Assembly (NCBI RefSeq): GCF_022664435.1
Contig: NZ_JAKREU010000001.1
Coordinates: 124,001 to 188,000, forward strand
Source: Sphingomonas panni
Lineage (GTDB): Bacteria; Pseudomonadota; Alphaproteobacteria; Sphingomonadales; Sphingomonadaceae
DNA: 64,000 nucleotides
Reading direction: 5' to 3'
Numbering within the stretch: the stretch's first letter is position 1; the number at the start of each line of letters is the position of its first letter. A model generated the notes under the pieces. It searched no databases. It was given only the letters and a program-made list of their open reading frames with translations, and was not told where the DNA came from. Positions 27,767 to 38,199 of the stretch are shown here, piece after piece. The translations under genes were made by a program, and so were the position numbers.

Positions 27767-28578
27767 CCCGGCGCGGTGGCGTTCCGGCCCTGTCGCTGCT
27801 ACTGCTGCTGGCGGCAATCCCCGCCGGCTGCGACCCCGGCCCTCCCGAAGGGCAGGTGGTCGCGCGCGTCGACGGGGAGGAAATCACCCGACGCGACCTG
27901 CTGCTCGAATTACAGGCCAGCGGTCTTGCGCCGGGAGTCGATGTCGACCGCTACCGCAAGGCGCTGCTCGAAGCGGTGGTCGCCCGCAAGCTGCTGGCGC
28001 AGGCCGCCCGGCAGGACGGTATCGACACCACGCCCGAATATGTCGCGGCGATCCGGCGCGACCGCGAACAACGGCTCGTGCAGTTCCTAGCGAACCGCGA
28101 CGCCACCCGGCTGCAGCCACCGACACCGGACGCCATCCGCGCCCACGCCGCACGGCGCGACGGCGCCTATGCCGCTCGGCAGTTGCTCACGGTCGAGCGG
28201 TTGCGCCTCGCCGATACCGGCGCGGAGCGGGCAATCGATCTGCGCGGCCCGATCGATGCGGTCGCGGCGCGGATGGATACGGACGGCCGCCGCTATCGGC
28301 GCGACCGCGCGTCCGAAGACAGCCTAACCCTTACTCCTGCGCGGCGGGCCGCACTGGCGGCTACCGCCGGCGGCACCGCGCTGCGTACCGATCAGCCGGG
28401 CGAGGTCGTTCTCGAACAACTGGTCGCCGCCCGCCCCGCGCCGATAGCCCCGGCGCTGCGCCCCGCCGTCGCCCGCGACGAACTGGAACGGGCCGCCCGC
28501 GCCGCGATGGAGGCCCGGCGCACCGCCCGGCTCCGCGCGCGGGCGCGGATCGAATATCAGCCGGGTTACGCGCCGTAG
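27763..28578 (+). CDS. EpsD-like peptidyl-prolyl isomerase-type lipoprotein
   Basis: 271 residues from a GTG at 27763 overlapping the EpsI stop (GTGA). The signal ends in a lipobox, IPAGCDPG. A SurA-N-like chaperone region follows (VVARVDGEEITRRDLLLEL, LEAVVARKLLAQAARQDGIDTTPEYVAAI). The rest, where a rotamase domain would lie, has no conserved parvulin signature that I can see, so it may be a chaperone rather than an active isomerase. In EPS gene clusters the EpsD family goes with exosortase and EpsI. It overlaps the convergent epimerase gene by 13 bases. Confidence 0.8.
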   Translation: MTRRGGVPALSLLLLLAAIPAGCDPGPPEGQVVARVDGEEITRRDLLLELQASGLAPGVDVDRYRKALLEAVVARKLLAQAARQDGIDTTPEYVAAIRRDREQRLVQFLANRDATRLQPPTPDAIRAHAARRDGAYAARQLLTVERLRLADTGAERAIDLRGPIDAVAARMDTDGRRYRRDRASEDSLTLTPARRAALAATAGGTALRTDQPGEVVLEQLVAARPAPIAPALRPAVARDELERAARAAMEARRTARLRARARIEYQPGYAP

Positions 28579-29546
28579 AAGTCGCGATACCAAGCGGCGA
28601 ACTTGCCCAGGCCTTCCTTCAGCATGACCTTGGGACGGTAGCCGCACACCGCGTTCAGCCGCGACACATCGGCAAAGGTCGCGGTCACGTCGCCGGGCTG
28701 CATCGGACGCATGATCTTCTTGGCCTTGCGCCCGATCGCTTCCTCCAGCGTCTCGATCATCTCCATCAGCCCGACCGGGTGGCTGTCGCCGATGTTCAGG
28801 ATGCGGTTGGCGCCGCGCTCCGGCGGATGGTCGAGCGCGCCGATGATCCCGTCGACGATGTCGTCGATATAGGTGAAGTCGCGCGCCATGCGCCCCTCAC
28901 CGAACACCTCGATCGCCTCGCCGCGTATCAGCTTCTGGGTGAAGCTAAAATAGGCCATGTCGGGACGCCCCCATGGCCCATAGACGGTGAAGAAGCGCAG
29001 CCCGGTCTGCGGAAAGCCGTACAGCTTGGCATAGGACTGGCTCATCAGCTCGCACGCGCGCTTGGTCGCCGCATAGAGCGATACCGGCGCCGCGGCCGGT
29101 TCGTCCTCGGAAAAGCCGGCGGTGTCGATCGGTTTGTCGCCATAGACCGAGCTGGACGACGCATAGACCAGATGGGCGAAACCCTCCGGCGCGTGGCGGC
29201 ATGCCTCCATGATCGACAGATGGCCGGCGAGGTTGGAGCGCTCATAGGCGAACGGATTTTCGATGCTGTAGCGCACGCCCGCCTGCGCGGCGAGATGGAC
29301 GACCCGGTCGACGCCGTTGTCGTGGACCAGGCCGGCCATCGCCCCGCTGTCGGTAATATCCACCCGGTGGAAGGTGAAGCCCGTCTTCCCATCGAACGTC
29401 GCCAGCCGCGCTTCTTTCAGGGCGACGTCGTAATAGTCGTTGACGCTGTCCACGCCGATCACCGTCTCCCCCCGCTCCAGCAGGCGATGGGCGGTGGCAT
29501 GTCCGATGAAACCGGCGACCCCGGTGACGAGAATGGGACCAGGCAT
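28566..29546 (-). CDS. NAD-dependent nucleotide-sugar epimerase (UDP-glucuronate 4-epimerase type)
   Basis: 326 residues from an ATG at 29546 with GGAGAAG upstream. Extended SDR fold: ILVTGVAGFIGHATA (NAD loop), HLAAQAGVRYSIENP, the catalytic SSSVYG and YAATK (Tyr and Lys), then RFFTVYGPWGRPDM and RDFTYIDDIV. The NP-A-Y and GVRYS features are typical of UDP-glucuronate 4-epimerases (CapI/LspL/GAE). That would use the product of the UDP-glucose dehydrogenase at 17353 and yield UDP-galacturonate for surface polysaccharide. Confidence 0.87.
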   Translation of the reverse strand: MPGPILVTGVAGFIGHATAHRLLERGETVIGVDSVNDYYDVALKEARLATFDGKTGFTFHRVDITDSGAMAGLVHDNGVDRVVHLAAQAGVRYSIENPFAYERSNLAGHLSIMEACRHAPEGFAHLVYASSSSVYGDKPIDTAGFSEDEPAAAPVSLYAATKRACELMSQSYAKLYGFPQTGLRFFTVYGPWGRPDMAYFSFTQKLIRGEAIEVFGEGRMARDFTYIDDIVDGIIGALDHPPERGANRILNIGDSHPVGLMEMIETLEEAIGRKAKKIMRPMQPGDVTATFADVSRLNAVCGYRPKVMLKEGLGKFAAWYRDFYGA

Positions 29547-29647
29547 CAACACTTCTCCATTGGCGTCGGTCACGACGCAAGCACTTTCCCGGCCTACCTA
29601 CAGGATAGGCGACCGAAAAACCATGGCATTTTGCTGCTATGCAGCAT

Positions 29648-30193
29648 TCACGACGGTCTTGTCCGGCGCAGGATCAGGTACAGCGCGCCCTGCCCGCCAT
29701 GCCGCGGATGGGCAGGCCGGATCGACGCGATACGGTCGGCATGACGCCCCGCCATGATCCAGTCGTCGACCGCCGCACGAATGGCGCCCCGGGCATGGGG
29801 ACGTTCCGATTCGGGACGCGGCGGCTTCCCGGTCACCAGCAGCAACACGCGGTCGCCGCGCTGGATCGCCTGCCCCAGCCGCTGGTCGAGCAGCAGATGC
29901 GCCGAATGCAGCGTATGGCCGTGCAGGTCGATCGTCGAATCGGGACTGACCAGTCCGCGCGACAGCCGCCGGTCCCAGCTCGCGTCGAGCGTGGCCCCGG
30001 GCGTCCGCGCCCTGGCCGGCACCGGCAGGGCGGCAGGCGACCGCGCCCGCAGCGGCTTGGGCGCGGGGGCGCCGTGTTTCTCCATCGCGGTCGGCGCGAT
30101 TGGCACGGGACGGGCGGCGTGGAGCGGCTTTACCGCCGCGACCACCCGCGCCCACAGCGCCGCCTCGCCGGGGTCAAGGCGTCGCCCAGCCAC
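29648..30193 (-). CDS. Smr/MutS2 C-terminal domain protein
   Basis: 181 residues. An extended basic, Pro/Ala-rich N-terminus leads to a Smr domain: STIDLHGHTLHSAHLLLD, VLLLVTGKP, and a C-terminal ALYLILRR. Smr domains are small nucleases of DNA or, in some cases, mRNA. The start overlaps the mltA stop by 20 bases on the same strand, consistent with the conserved alphaproteobacterial order tim44-mltA-smr. Confidence 0.9.
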   Translation of the reverse strand: MAGRRLDPGEAALWARVVAAVKPLHAARPVPIAPTAMEKHGAPAPKPLRARSPAALPVPARARTPGATLDASWDRRLSRGLVSPDSTIDLHGHTLHSAHLLLDQRLGQAIQRGDRVLLLVTGKPPRPESERPHARGAIRAAVDDWIMAGRHADRIASIRPAHPRHGGQGALYLILRRTRPS

Positions 30194-31460
30194 CCGCGAT
30201 CCGCCGGACGGTGCCGATCGGCAACAACAGAAAGGCCGTGCCGCGCGCGCTCATGCCGCCCGCGATCGCCCGCGCCTCGTCGCCCGCGCCCCAGAAGGTG
30301 TCGAAGCGGTTGGTGCCCTTGATCGCGCCGCCGGTATCCTGCGCCACCCACAGCCCGCTGGCGTCGGTGCGGTCCATCGACAGGAACACCGGCGCGCCTA
30401 GCGGTACGAAGCGGACATCCGCCGCGACGCTGGCATTGCCGGTGACCGGAAGGCTCATCGCGCCCAGCGGCCCCGGCCCGGTCAGTTCGCGGAAGAAGAC
30501 GAAGCTCTTGTTCTCGCGCATGATCGCGCGGCCCTGTTCGGGATTGGCGCGCAGCCACGCCATCAGCCCCTGCATCGACGCCTGACCCGGCCGGACCAGC
30601 CCGCGATCGCGCATCAGCTTGCCGATGCCGGTATAGTCGCGGCCATTCTGCCCGGCATAGCCGATACGCATGACGCCGCCATCGGGCAGCCGCAACCGGC
30701 CCGATCCCTGTACCTGCAGGAAGAACATCTCGACCGGATCGGCCGCCCACGCGATTTCCAGCCCGCGTCCGGCCAGCGCGCCTTCCTCGATCGCGGTGCG
30801 GTCATAATAGGGGACGAAGGCTTTGCCATCGACCCGCCCGCGAACGCGCTTGCCCTTCAGGTCGGGCGAGAACAGGCCCAGATCGACCTCGACCAGATCG
30901 CCGGGCACGCCATAGATCGGCGTTTCATACCCGCTCCGGCGCGTCCGCGATCCGTGAATTTCGGGTTCATAATAACCGGTCGCGAACGCCTTGCCATCGC
31001 CGACCTGCACCGTTTCGAACCAGCGCGCGAAGAACGACCGGGCGCCGCCCGAACCGACGCTACGCGCGGCATCGCAGACCGGCAGCCAGTCGGCGGGGCG
31101 GGTCAGCCCGGTCGGGTCGGCCTTGCGCGTGACGGAGGGGCAGCTGATGCGGAAAGCCGCCAGCGCGCGGGCGGCGACCTCCTCGGTGATCGGCAGGCTG
31201 GCGACCGCCGGTCCGGCAACGACGCCTGCGGCCAGCGCGGTCGTCGCACCGTCGACGGTACCGACCCCGGTAATGGGCGGCAGCGGCACGGACGCGGTCG
31301 GCTGTCGCACCGGCAACGGCCGGCTCGGCGTGCCCGGTATCGCCTCGCCCCGCTCGGGCGCAGGCCGCGAGGCGGCACTCTCGGCACCCCGCGGCACGAT
31401 CGCGTTGGAACAGCCGGCCAGCAGCAGCGCGGCGAACGCCGCCATCCCCCCCTTGCGCAT
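30174..31460 (-). CDS. mltA: Membrane-bound lytic murein transglycosylase A
   Basis: 428 residues from ATG 31460. Lipoprotein signal with LLLAGC lipobox, a Pro/Ala-rich linker to about residue 75, the MltA domain (VGDGKAFATGYYEPEIHGSR, GYETPIYGVP, FFLQVQGSGRLRLPDG), and a C-terminal 3D domain with catalytic Asp in VAQDTGGAIKGTNRFDTFWG. It cleaves glycan strands of peptidoglycan, forming 1,6-anhydromuramyl ends, from the outer membrane. 5 bases after the Tim44-like gene. Confidence 0.94.
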   Translation of the reverse strand: MRKGGMAAFAALLLAGCSNAIVPRGAESAASRPAPERGEAIPGTPSRPLPVRQPTASVPLPPITGVGTVDGATTALAAGVVAGPAVASLPITEEVAARALAAFRISCPSVTRKADPTGLTRPADWLPVCDAARSVGSGGARSFFARWFETVQVGDGKAFATGYYEPEIHGSRTRRSGYETPIYGVPGDLVEVDLGLFSPDLKGKRVRGRVDGKAFVPYYDRTAIEEGALAGRGLEIAWAADPVEMFFLQVQGSGRLRLPDGGVMRIGYAGQNGRDYTGIGKLMRDRGLVRPGQASMQGLMAWLRANPEQGRAIMRENKSFVFFRELTGPGPLGAMSLPVTGNASVAADVRFVPLGAPVFLSMDRTDASGLWVAQDTGGAIKGTNRFDTFWGAGDEARAIAGGMSARGTAFLLLPIGTVRRIAGGWATP

Positions 31461-31465
31461 CGCGA

Positions 31466-32110
31466 TCAGGCTTCGTCGGTGTCGGCAAGCTTCCAGTTCG
31501 GGTCGCTGCTCTTCAGCACCCGCAGGAACGTCCACACGTCATGCGTCTCGACCGCATCCGACAGCGATCCGGCGATCATGTTGCCATCGGCATCGCGCGT
31601 GATCGCGGCGATATCGGCATCGAAGCGAACCGCGACGCGGGCGACGCCGCCCTCGACCGACGCCTCGGTCACGACCGCACGCTCGATCGACACCAGCCGG
31701 TTGTCGAGCGTCTGCCCCGCTGCGTTGCGCTCGGCGATCGCCTGCGCAAATGCCTCGCGCACGTCGCGCTCGGTCAGCCATTCCAGCGTCGCCTCGTCGC
31801 CCTTCCAAAAGGCTTCGAGAATCATCCGATAGGCGGACTTCGCACCTTCGACGAACTGCGCGACGTCGAAGGTCGGATCGGCGGCGATCAGCGCGCGCAG
31901 GCCGGGTTCGGCCCCGCTCTCGACATGGCGCGGACCCAGCACGCGGGCCTCCGGCGTCACCTCGATCGTGCGGGCGGCCGGGGGCGTGCCGATGCGTTCC
32001 TCGGCCGTGCGCGGCAGGGGTTCATGGCCGGTACGCTTGCCCAACACGGCATAGAGCCGCATCGCCAGAAACGCCGCCACCATCGCGAGCAGGACGACAA
32101 AAACCAACAT
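31466..32110 (-). CDS. Tim44-like domain protein (TimA)
   Basis: 214 residues. N-terminal transmembrane helix MLVFVVLLAMVAAFLAMRL, basic/Pro-rich linker, and a Tim44/TimA domain (GLRALIAADPTFDVAQFVEGAKSAY, EAFWKGDEATLEWL, FLRVLKSSDPNWKLADT). Members are inner-membrane anchored; in Caulobacter TimA is reported to be essential and membrane-associated, with no import function proved. Divergent from secB, a gene order conserved in alphaproteobacteria. Confidence 0.92.
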   Translation of the reverse strand: MLVFVVLLAMVAAFLAMRLYAVLGKRTGHEPLPRTAEERIGTPPAARTIEVTPEARVLGPRHVESGAEPGLRALIAADPTFDVAQFVEGAKSAYRMILEAFWKGDEATLEWLTERDVREAFAQAIAERNAAGQTLDNRLVSIERAVVTEASVEGGVARVAVRFDADIAAITRDADGNMIAGSLSDAVETHDVWTFLRVLKSSDPNWKLADTDEA

Positions 32111-32290
32111 GCCTACACTTCCTTCCGTCGACCGGACATAGGACCGATCGGGCGCGGATACAAACGCTGCGGCGGCCATCTGTTTCGTCGGGCGGGTCGA
32201 CCCGTTGAATCGCGGTCCGGCCACTGCTAGTCCGCGCCATCTTAACGCGGCAAGCGCCAAAGCTTTCCGCCGTAGCGGACAGGAACTACC

Positions 32291-32791
32291 ATGGAAGATC
32301 AGAACGACGCCACCGGCATCGACGCCTTTGCCAATGGGGACGACAGCCAGCCGTCGGTCAACGTCATCACCCAGTACGTCAAGGACCTGTCGTTCGAGAA
32401 TCCGAGCGCGCCGGGCGTGTACCAGCTGCCGGGCAGCCCGAAGCTGGACGTGCAGTTCAACATCGGCGCCAACCAGGTCGGCGACGACGTCCATGAAGTC
32501 GTGCTGAAGATCGAGGCGCGTGCCGAGATCGAGGGTCAGGTGATGTATCTGGTCGACCTGTCGTTCGCCGGCCTGTTCGGGCTGCGCAACATTCCGGCCG
32601 AGCATCTCCAGCCGTTCCTGCTGGGCGAAGCGCCGCGCATCCTGTTCCCCTTCGCCCGCCGCGTGCTGGCCGATGCGGTGCGCGACGGCGGCTTCCCGCC
32701 GCTGATGCTGGAGCCGATCGATTTCGCGCAGCTCTACCTCAGCCAGGCCGAGCAGCAGGCCGGACTCGGCGAAGTCGCCGGCCACGCCTGA
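32291..32791 (+). CDS. secB: Protein-export chaperone SecB
   Basis: 166 residues, tetrameric cytosolic chaperone that keeps preproteins unfolded for SecA. Typical SecB signatures: NVITQYVKDLSFENPSAP, LEIKIEARAEIEGQVMYLV-like block, GLFGLRNIPAEHLQPFLLGEAPRILFPFARR, and the Gly-Gly-Phe-Pro motif DGGFPPLMLEPIDFAQLY. AGGAACT before the ATG. The acidic N-terminal tail is normal in this group. Confidence 0.96.
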   Translation: MEDQNDATGIDAFANGDDSQPSVNVITQYVKDLSFENPSAPGVYQLPGSPKLDVQFNIGANQVGDDVHEVVLKIEARAEIEGQVMYLVDLSFAGLFGLRNIPAEHLQPFLLGEAPRILFPFARRVLADAVRDGGFPPLMLEPIDFAQLYLSQAEQQAGLGEVAGHA

Positions 32792-32852
32792 TCGTTCCGG
32801 GGCGGGGGCGGACCTTGGTTCCGATCGACAGTCGGCAATTCGTTCCGTCGAT

Positions 32853-32934
32853 CGTCACCCCGGACTTGATCCTGGGTCCCGCTTCTTCTTTGCCCGCCCA
32901 GAAAGCGGGACCCCGGATCAAGTCCGGGGTGACG
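32853..32934. repeat. REP palindrome, 82 bp (same family as 13749)
   Basis: Arms CGTCACCCCGGACTTGATCC and GGATCAAGTCCGGGGTGACG enclose a 42-base centre. Same length and arms as the copy at 13749-13830. Confidence 0.82.
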
Positions 32935-32990
32935 GAAATACTGGGGTTCGGGTCGGTGGCTAAAGCGTTCGATGCGTGTCGGTCAGCCCT

Positions 32991-33018
32991 CGTACCCCCG
33001 CGCAGGCGGGGGTCCAGA
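32991..33018. repeat. Single REP arm
   Basis: CGTACCCCCGCGCAGGCGGG then GGTCCAGA, one arm of the family found at 8091 and 33109, without a nearby partner. Confidence 0.6.
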
Positions 33019-33108
33019 GCCAAGCAGGACAAAGGCTTGCCCATGTCGCCCCGGATCGCGCCCTGCACGAAACGCCTGCGCACATTCCGAAGGGTGCCGA
33101 CGCCTTCC

Positions 33109-33201
33109 CGTACCCCGGCGAAGGCCGGGGTCCAGTTGGGGGACGTCGCCGTCATTCGGAACAGCCTTCCCACCTGGACCCCGGCCTTCGCCGGGGTACG
33201 G
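33109..33201. repeat. REP palindrome (CGTACCCCGGCGAAGGCCGG family)
   Basis: Arms CGTACCCCGGCGAAGGCCGG and GGCCTTCGCCGGGGTACG enclose about 50 bases. Same family as the copy inside xseA. Confidence 0.82.
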
Positions 33202-33269
33202 ACCGGGATCGTCGGTGAAGGCTTCGCCCGCACCGGAGCACGCCCCGACCATCGATCGGCCCTGACGGC

Positions 33270-34850
33270 ATGAAACTCGCAAAATCGCTGGGATCGGTCG
33301 GCGGGCTGACGCTGGCCAGCCGGGTATTGGCGCTGGTCCGCGATTCGCTGCAGGCGACCTTCGTCGGCGCAGGCTTCGCGTCCGACGCATTCCTTGTCGC
33401 CTTCCGCCTGCCCAATATGTTCCGCGCGCTGTTCGCCGAAGGGGCGTTCAACGCCGCCTTCGTACCTCTGTTCAACAAGAAGGTGGCCGAGGGCGACGAG
33501 TCCGCCGAGGGACAGGGGCTGGCCACCGGCATCGCCTTTGCCCGCGACGTGCTGTCGGTGCTGCTGCCGGTGCTGATCGCCGCGACCGTCGTGATGCTGA
33601 TCGCCGCATGGCCGCTGACGTACCTGCTGTCGGGCGGGTTCAACGATCCGACGCCGGACCAGTTCGCCTATGCGGTCACGCTGTCGCGGATCACCATCCC
33701 CTATCTGCTGCTGATCTCGATCGTGTCGCTCTTGGGTGCGATCCTCAATTCGCTCGACAAATTCTGGGTCAACGCCGCCGCCCCCATCCTGCTGAACGTC
33801 GCGATGGTCGCCGGCCTGCTCTTCTTCCACGGACCCGATCCGTACGCGACCGCCCGCGTGCAGGCATGGGCGGTGACGGCGGGCGGCGCGTTGCAGCTCG
33901 GCTGGCTGATGTTTGCCTGCCGCCGCGCCGGCGTCTCGCTGAAACCCCGCCGCCCGCGCATGACCGATGACGTCCGCGCGATGCTGAAGCTGATCGTGCC
34001 TGCCGCTGCCGGCGCGGGCGCGATGCAGTTCAATCTGGTCATCTCCACCGCGCTATCGGGCAAGCTGCTCGATGCCGGCTCGATCTCCTACATCTATTAT
34101 GCCGACCGGCTGAACCAGTTGCCATTGGGGCTGATCGGCATCGGCCTCGGCACCATTCTGCTGCCGACCATTTCGCGCCAGCTCTCCCGCAAGGACGATG
34201 CCGGAGCGATGGATACGCAGAACCGCGGCATCGAACTGGCGCTGCTGCTGACTTTGCCGGCGACCATCGCCTTCCTGACGGTCGCCGAACCGATCATCCG
34301 CGCGCTGTTCCAGCATGGCGCATTCAATGCGCAGGACACGATCCGCTGCGCCCAGTCGCTTGCCGCCTTCTCGCTGGGGCTGCCGGCCTATGTCCTCATC
34401 AAGGTGCTGACGCCGGGCTTCTATGCGCGGCAGGATACGCGGACGCCGGTGCGCTTCGCCATGTGGTCGATCGCTATCAACATCATGCTGAACCTCGCAC
34501 TGATCCCGACCATCGCGCATATCGGACCGCCGCTGGCGACGGCCGTCGCGGCATGGGTCAATCTCGCCATGCTGTACGTCACGCTCAAGCGGCGCGGCCA
34601 TTTCGCGCTCGACCGGCAGCTGACCCACCGCCTACCCCGCTTCGCGCTCGCCGCGTTGCTGATGGGGGCGGCGCTGTTCTTTGCCGACACGCTGGTCGCA
34701 CCATGGACGACGGGGGCGGTCGCCACCCGCATCATCGGCATGGTCGCTCTCGTCGGCGCGGGTGCCATCGTCTATGGCGTCGCCTGCCTTGCCACCGGAG
34801 CGTTCCGGCTGGCCGATCTTCGCGCGCTGCTCCGGCGGCGGGCCGCTTAA
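33270..34850 (+). CDS. murJ: Lipid II flippase MurJ
   Basis: 526 residues, about 14 transmembrane helices of the MviN/MOP superfamily. It flips lipid II to the periplasm for peptidoglycan assembly. Signature N-terminus: [30 protein letters not shown], then [24 protein letters not shown], the canonical Mur[10 protein letters not shown] stretch. The trpS start is 14 bases after the stop, so they are likely cotranscribed. The upstream region is full of REP repeats, so its promoter probably lies between 33202 and 33269. Confidence 0.95.
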   Translation: MKLAKSLGSVGGLTLASRVLALVRDSLQATFVGAGFASDAFLVAFRLPNMFRALFAEGAFNAAFVPLFNKKVAEGDESAEGQGLATGIAFARDVLSVLLPVLIAATVVMLIAAWPLTYLLSGGFNDPTPDQFAYAVTLSRITIPYLLLISIVSLLGAILNSLDKFWVNAAAPILLNVAMVAGLLFFHGPDPYATARVQAWAVTAGGALQLGWLMFACRRAGVSLKPRRPRMTDDVRAMLKLIVPAAAGAGAMQFNLVISTALSGKLLDAGSISYIYYADRLNQLPLGLIGIGLGTILLPTISRQLSRKDDAGAMDTQNRGIELALLLTLPATIAFLTVAEPIIRALFQHGAFNAQDTIRCAQSLAAFSLGLPAYVLIKVLTPGFYARQDTRTPVRFAMWSIAINIMLNLALIPTIAHIGPPLATAVAAWVNLAMLYVTLKRRGHFALDRQLTHRLPRFALAALLMGAALFFADTLVAPWTTGAVATRIIGMVALVGAGAIVYGVACLATGAFRLADLRALLRRRAA

Positions 34851-34864
34851 CTAGGAACCCTGCA

Positions 34865-35869
34865 ATGCGTGTCGTCTCCGGCATCCAGACCACCGGCAAT
34901 CTCCACCTCGGCAATTATCTGGGCGCGATCCGCAACTGGGTGCGGTTGCAGGACCGGATGGGCGCGGACGATGTGTGCCTGTTCTTCCTGGCGGACCTCC
35001 ACGCGCTGACCGTGACGCAGGACCCGAAGGAACTGGCCTCGAACACGATCGAGATGGCGGCGACGCTGCTGGCGGCGGGGATCGATCCCGACCGCTCGAT
35101 CCTGTTCAATCAGGCGCGGGTGCCCGCGCACAGCGAACTCGCGTGGATTCTGGGCGGCACGGCGCGCGTCGGCTGGCTCAACCGCATGACCCAGTGGAAG
35201 GACAAGGCCGGCAAGAACCGCGAAGGGGCCAGCGTCGGGCTGTTCACCTATCCGGTGCTGCAGGCCGCCGACATCCTCGCCTACCGGGCAACGCATGTGC
35301 CGGTCGGCGAGGACCAGAAGCAGCATCTGGAGCTGGCGCGCGATATCGCGACCAAGTTCAACCTCGACTTCGGGGTCGACCTGTTCCCGCTGCCCGAACC
35401 GATGATCCCGGAGGACACGCCGCGTATCATGTCACTGCGCGACGGCACCGCGAAAATGTCCAAGTCCGATCCGTCGGACATGAGCCGCATCAACCTGATC
35501 GATTCGGACGACCTGATCGCGACCAAGTTCCGCAAGGCCAAGACCGACCCCGAACCCCTCCCCTCCGAAGTTGGCGGCCTCGTCGAACGCCCGGAGGCCC
35601 GCAACCTCGTCACCATCTATGCCGCCCTGTCGGGGGAGACGTCGCACGACGTGCTCGCCAACTTCGGCGGCCAGGGGTTCGGCGCGTTCAAGCCGGCGCT
35701 GGCCGATCTGGCGGTCGCAAAGCTCGGCCCGATCCGCGACCGGCTGGTCGCCCTGCTCGACGACCGGGCGACGGTCGGCGCGACGCTGGCCAAGGGGGCG
35801 GCCAAGGCCGAGGAACTGGCTCGCCCGACGCTGCGCGCCGCGCAGGACGCACTCGGCCTGCAGGTTTGA
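34865..35869 (+). CDS. trpS: Tryptophanyl-tRNA synthetase
   Basis: 334 residues, class I synthetase charging tRNA-Trp. HIGH-type motif in [13 protein letters not shown] at the start and KMSKS in [13 protein letters not shown]. Also the QADILAY-like AADILAYRA (tryptophan pocket) and [15 protein letters not shown] motif (AMP site), all normal. The ATG lies 14 bases downstream of murJ. Confidence 0.96.
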   Translation: MRVVSGIQTTGNLHLGNYLGAIRNWVRLQDRMGADDVCLFFLADLHALTVTQDPKELASNTIEMAATLLAAGIDPDRSILFNQARVPAHSELAWILGGTARVGWLNRMTQWKDKAGKNREGASVGLFTYPVLQAADILAYRATHVPVGEDQKQHLELARDIATKFNLDFGVDLFPLPEPMIPEDTPRIMSLRDGTAKMSKSDPSDMSRINLIDSDDLIATKFRKAKTDPEPLPSEVGGLVERPEARNLVTIYAALSGETSHDVLANFGGQGFGAFKPALADLAVAKLGPIRDRLVALLDDRATVGATLAKGAAKAEELARPTLRAAQDALGLQV

Positions 35870-35909
35870 ACATTTGTTTTATTTAATCAGGGAGTCGCGG
35901 ACAGAATAA

Positions 35910-37607
<1,698 letters not shown>

Positions 37608-37618
37608 GCCACGGGGTC

Positions 37619-37647
37619 GGGCAGGCGCGAACCGGCGTCCTGCCCGG
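37619..37647 (+). terminator. Possible terminator after pgm
   Basis: An 8-bp stem CGGGCAGG with CCTGCCCG, loop CGCGAACCGGCGT. There is no good T run, only GCCGTTTC, so termination efficiency is doubtful. Confidence 0.35.
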
Positions 37648-37723
37648 CCGTTTCGCCGTCTTGCAGGTGCCAGCCATCCTTCGCTACCCTGCGCTGCGAC
37701 CGACGTCATGGTGGGAGATTGTG

Positions 37724-38059
37724 ATGCAACCCGACGCAAAAACTCGCCTTGCCGGTCTTGGCTGTGTCGTGGCCGGCGTGCTGATATCGTGGCCCGCCAT
37801 TTTCGACCGCTTGCGCATGGCGGAAGCGGGGGCGCCACGTATCCAGACCTGGTCGATGGCGGCCGCGCTGGTCGGCCCGCTGATCGTCATCGGCATTACG
37901 CTGATGGTGCTGGGCGCGCACACCGATGACATGACCCGTGACGCCGAACGAAAGAAGATGAAGCCGCTTGGCAACCTGATCGCGCTCGCCTGCGCGATCA
38001 CCGGGTTCGGCGGAATGCTGGGCACCAACTACCTGCTGCGGTCCTACGGCTATCTATAG
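37724..38059 (+). CDS. Small two-helix membrane protein, unknown function
   Basis: 111 residues from an ATG with a GGGAGA site. Hydrophobic helices at about residues 9-26 (LAGLGCVVAGVLISWPAIF), 46-64 (AALVGPLIVIGITLMVLGA) and 86-103 (LIALACAITGFGGMLGTNYLL). No family recognised. Convergent with dnaA. Confidence 0.6.
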   Translation: MQPDAKTRLAGLGCVVAGVLISWPAIFDRLRMAEAGAPRIQTWSMAAALVGPLIVIGITLMVLGAHTDDMTRDAERKKMKPLGNLIALACAITGFGGMLGTNYLLRSYGYL

Positions 38060-38199
38060 GATTTGATCGACCCACCCGGGACCGACGCCCCGGCATGGGC
38101 TGGGGCAGCGCACGCGATGCGCGGCTACCGGCAGATTACCAACTTCGCCGCGACGGAATAAACTTCGGGTCGCGCGACGGCTTCCCCGCCGACGTCGCC

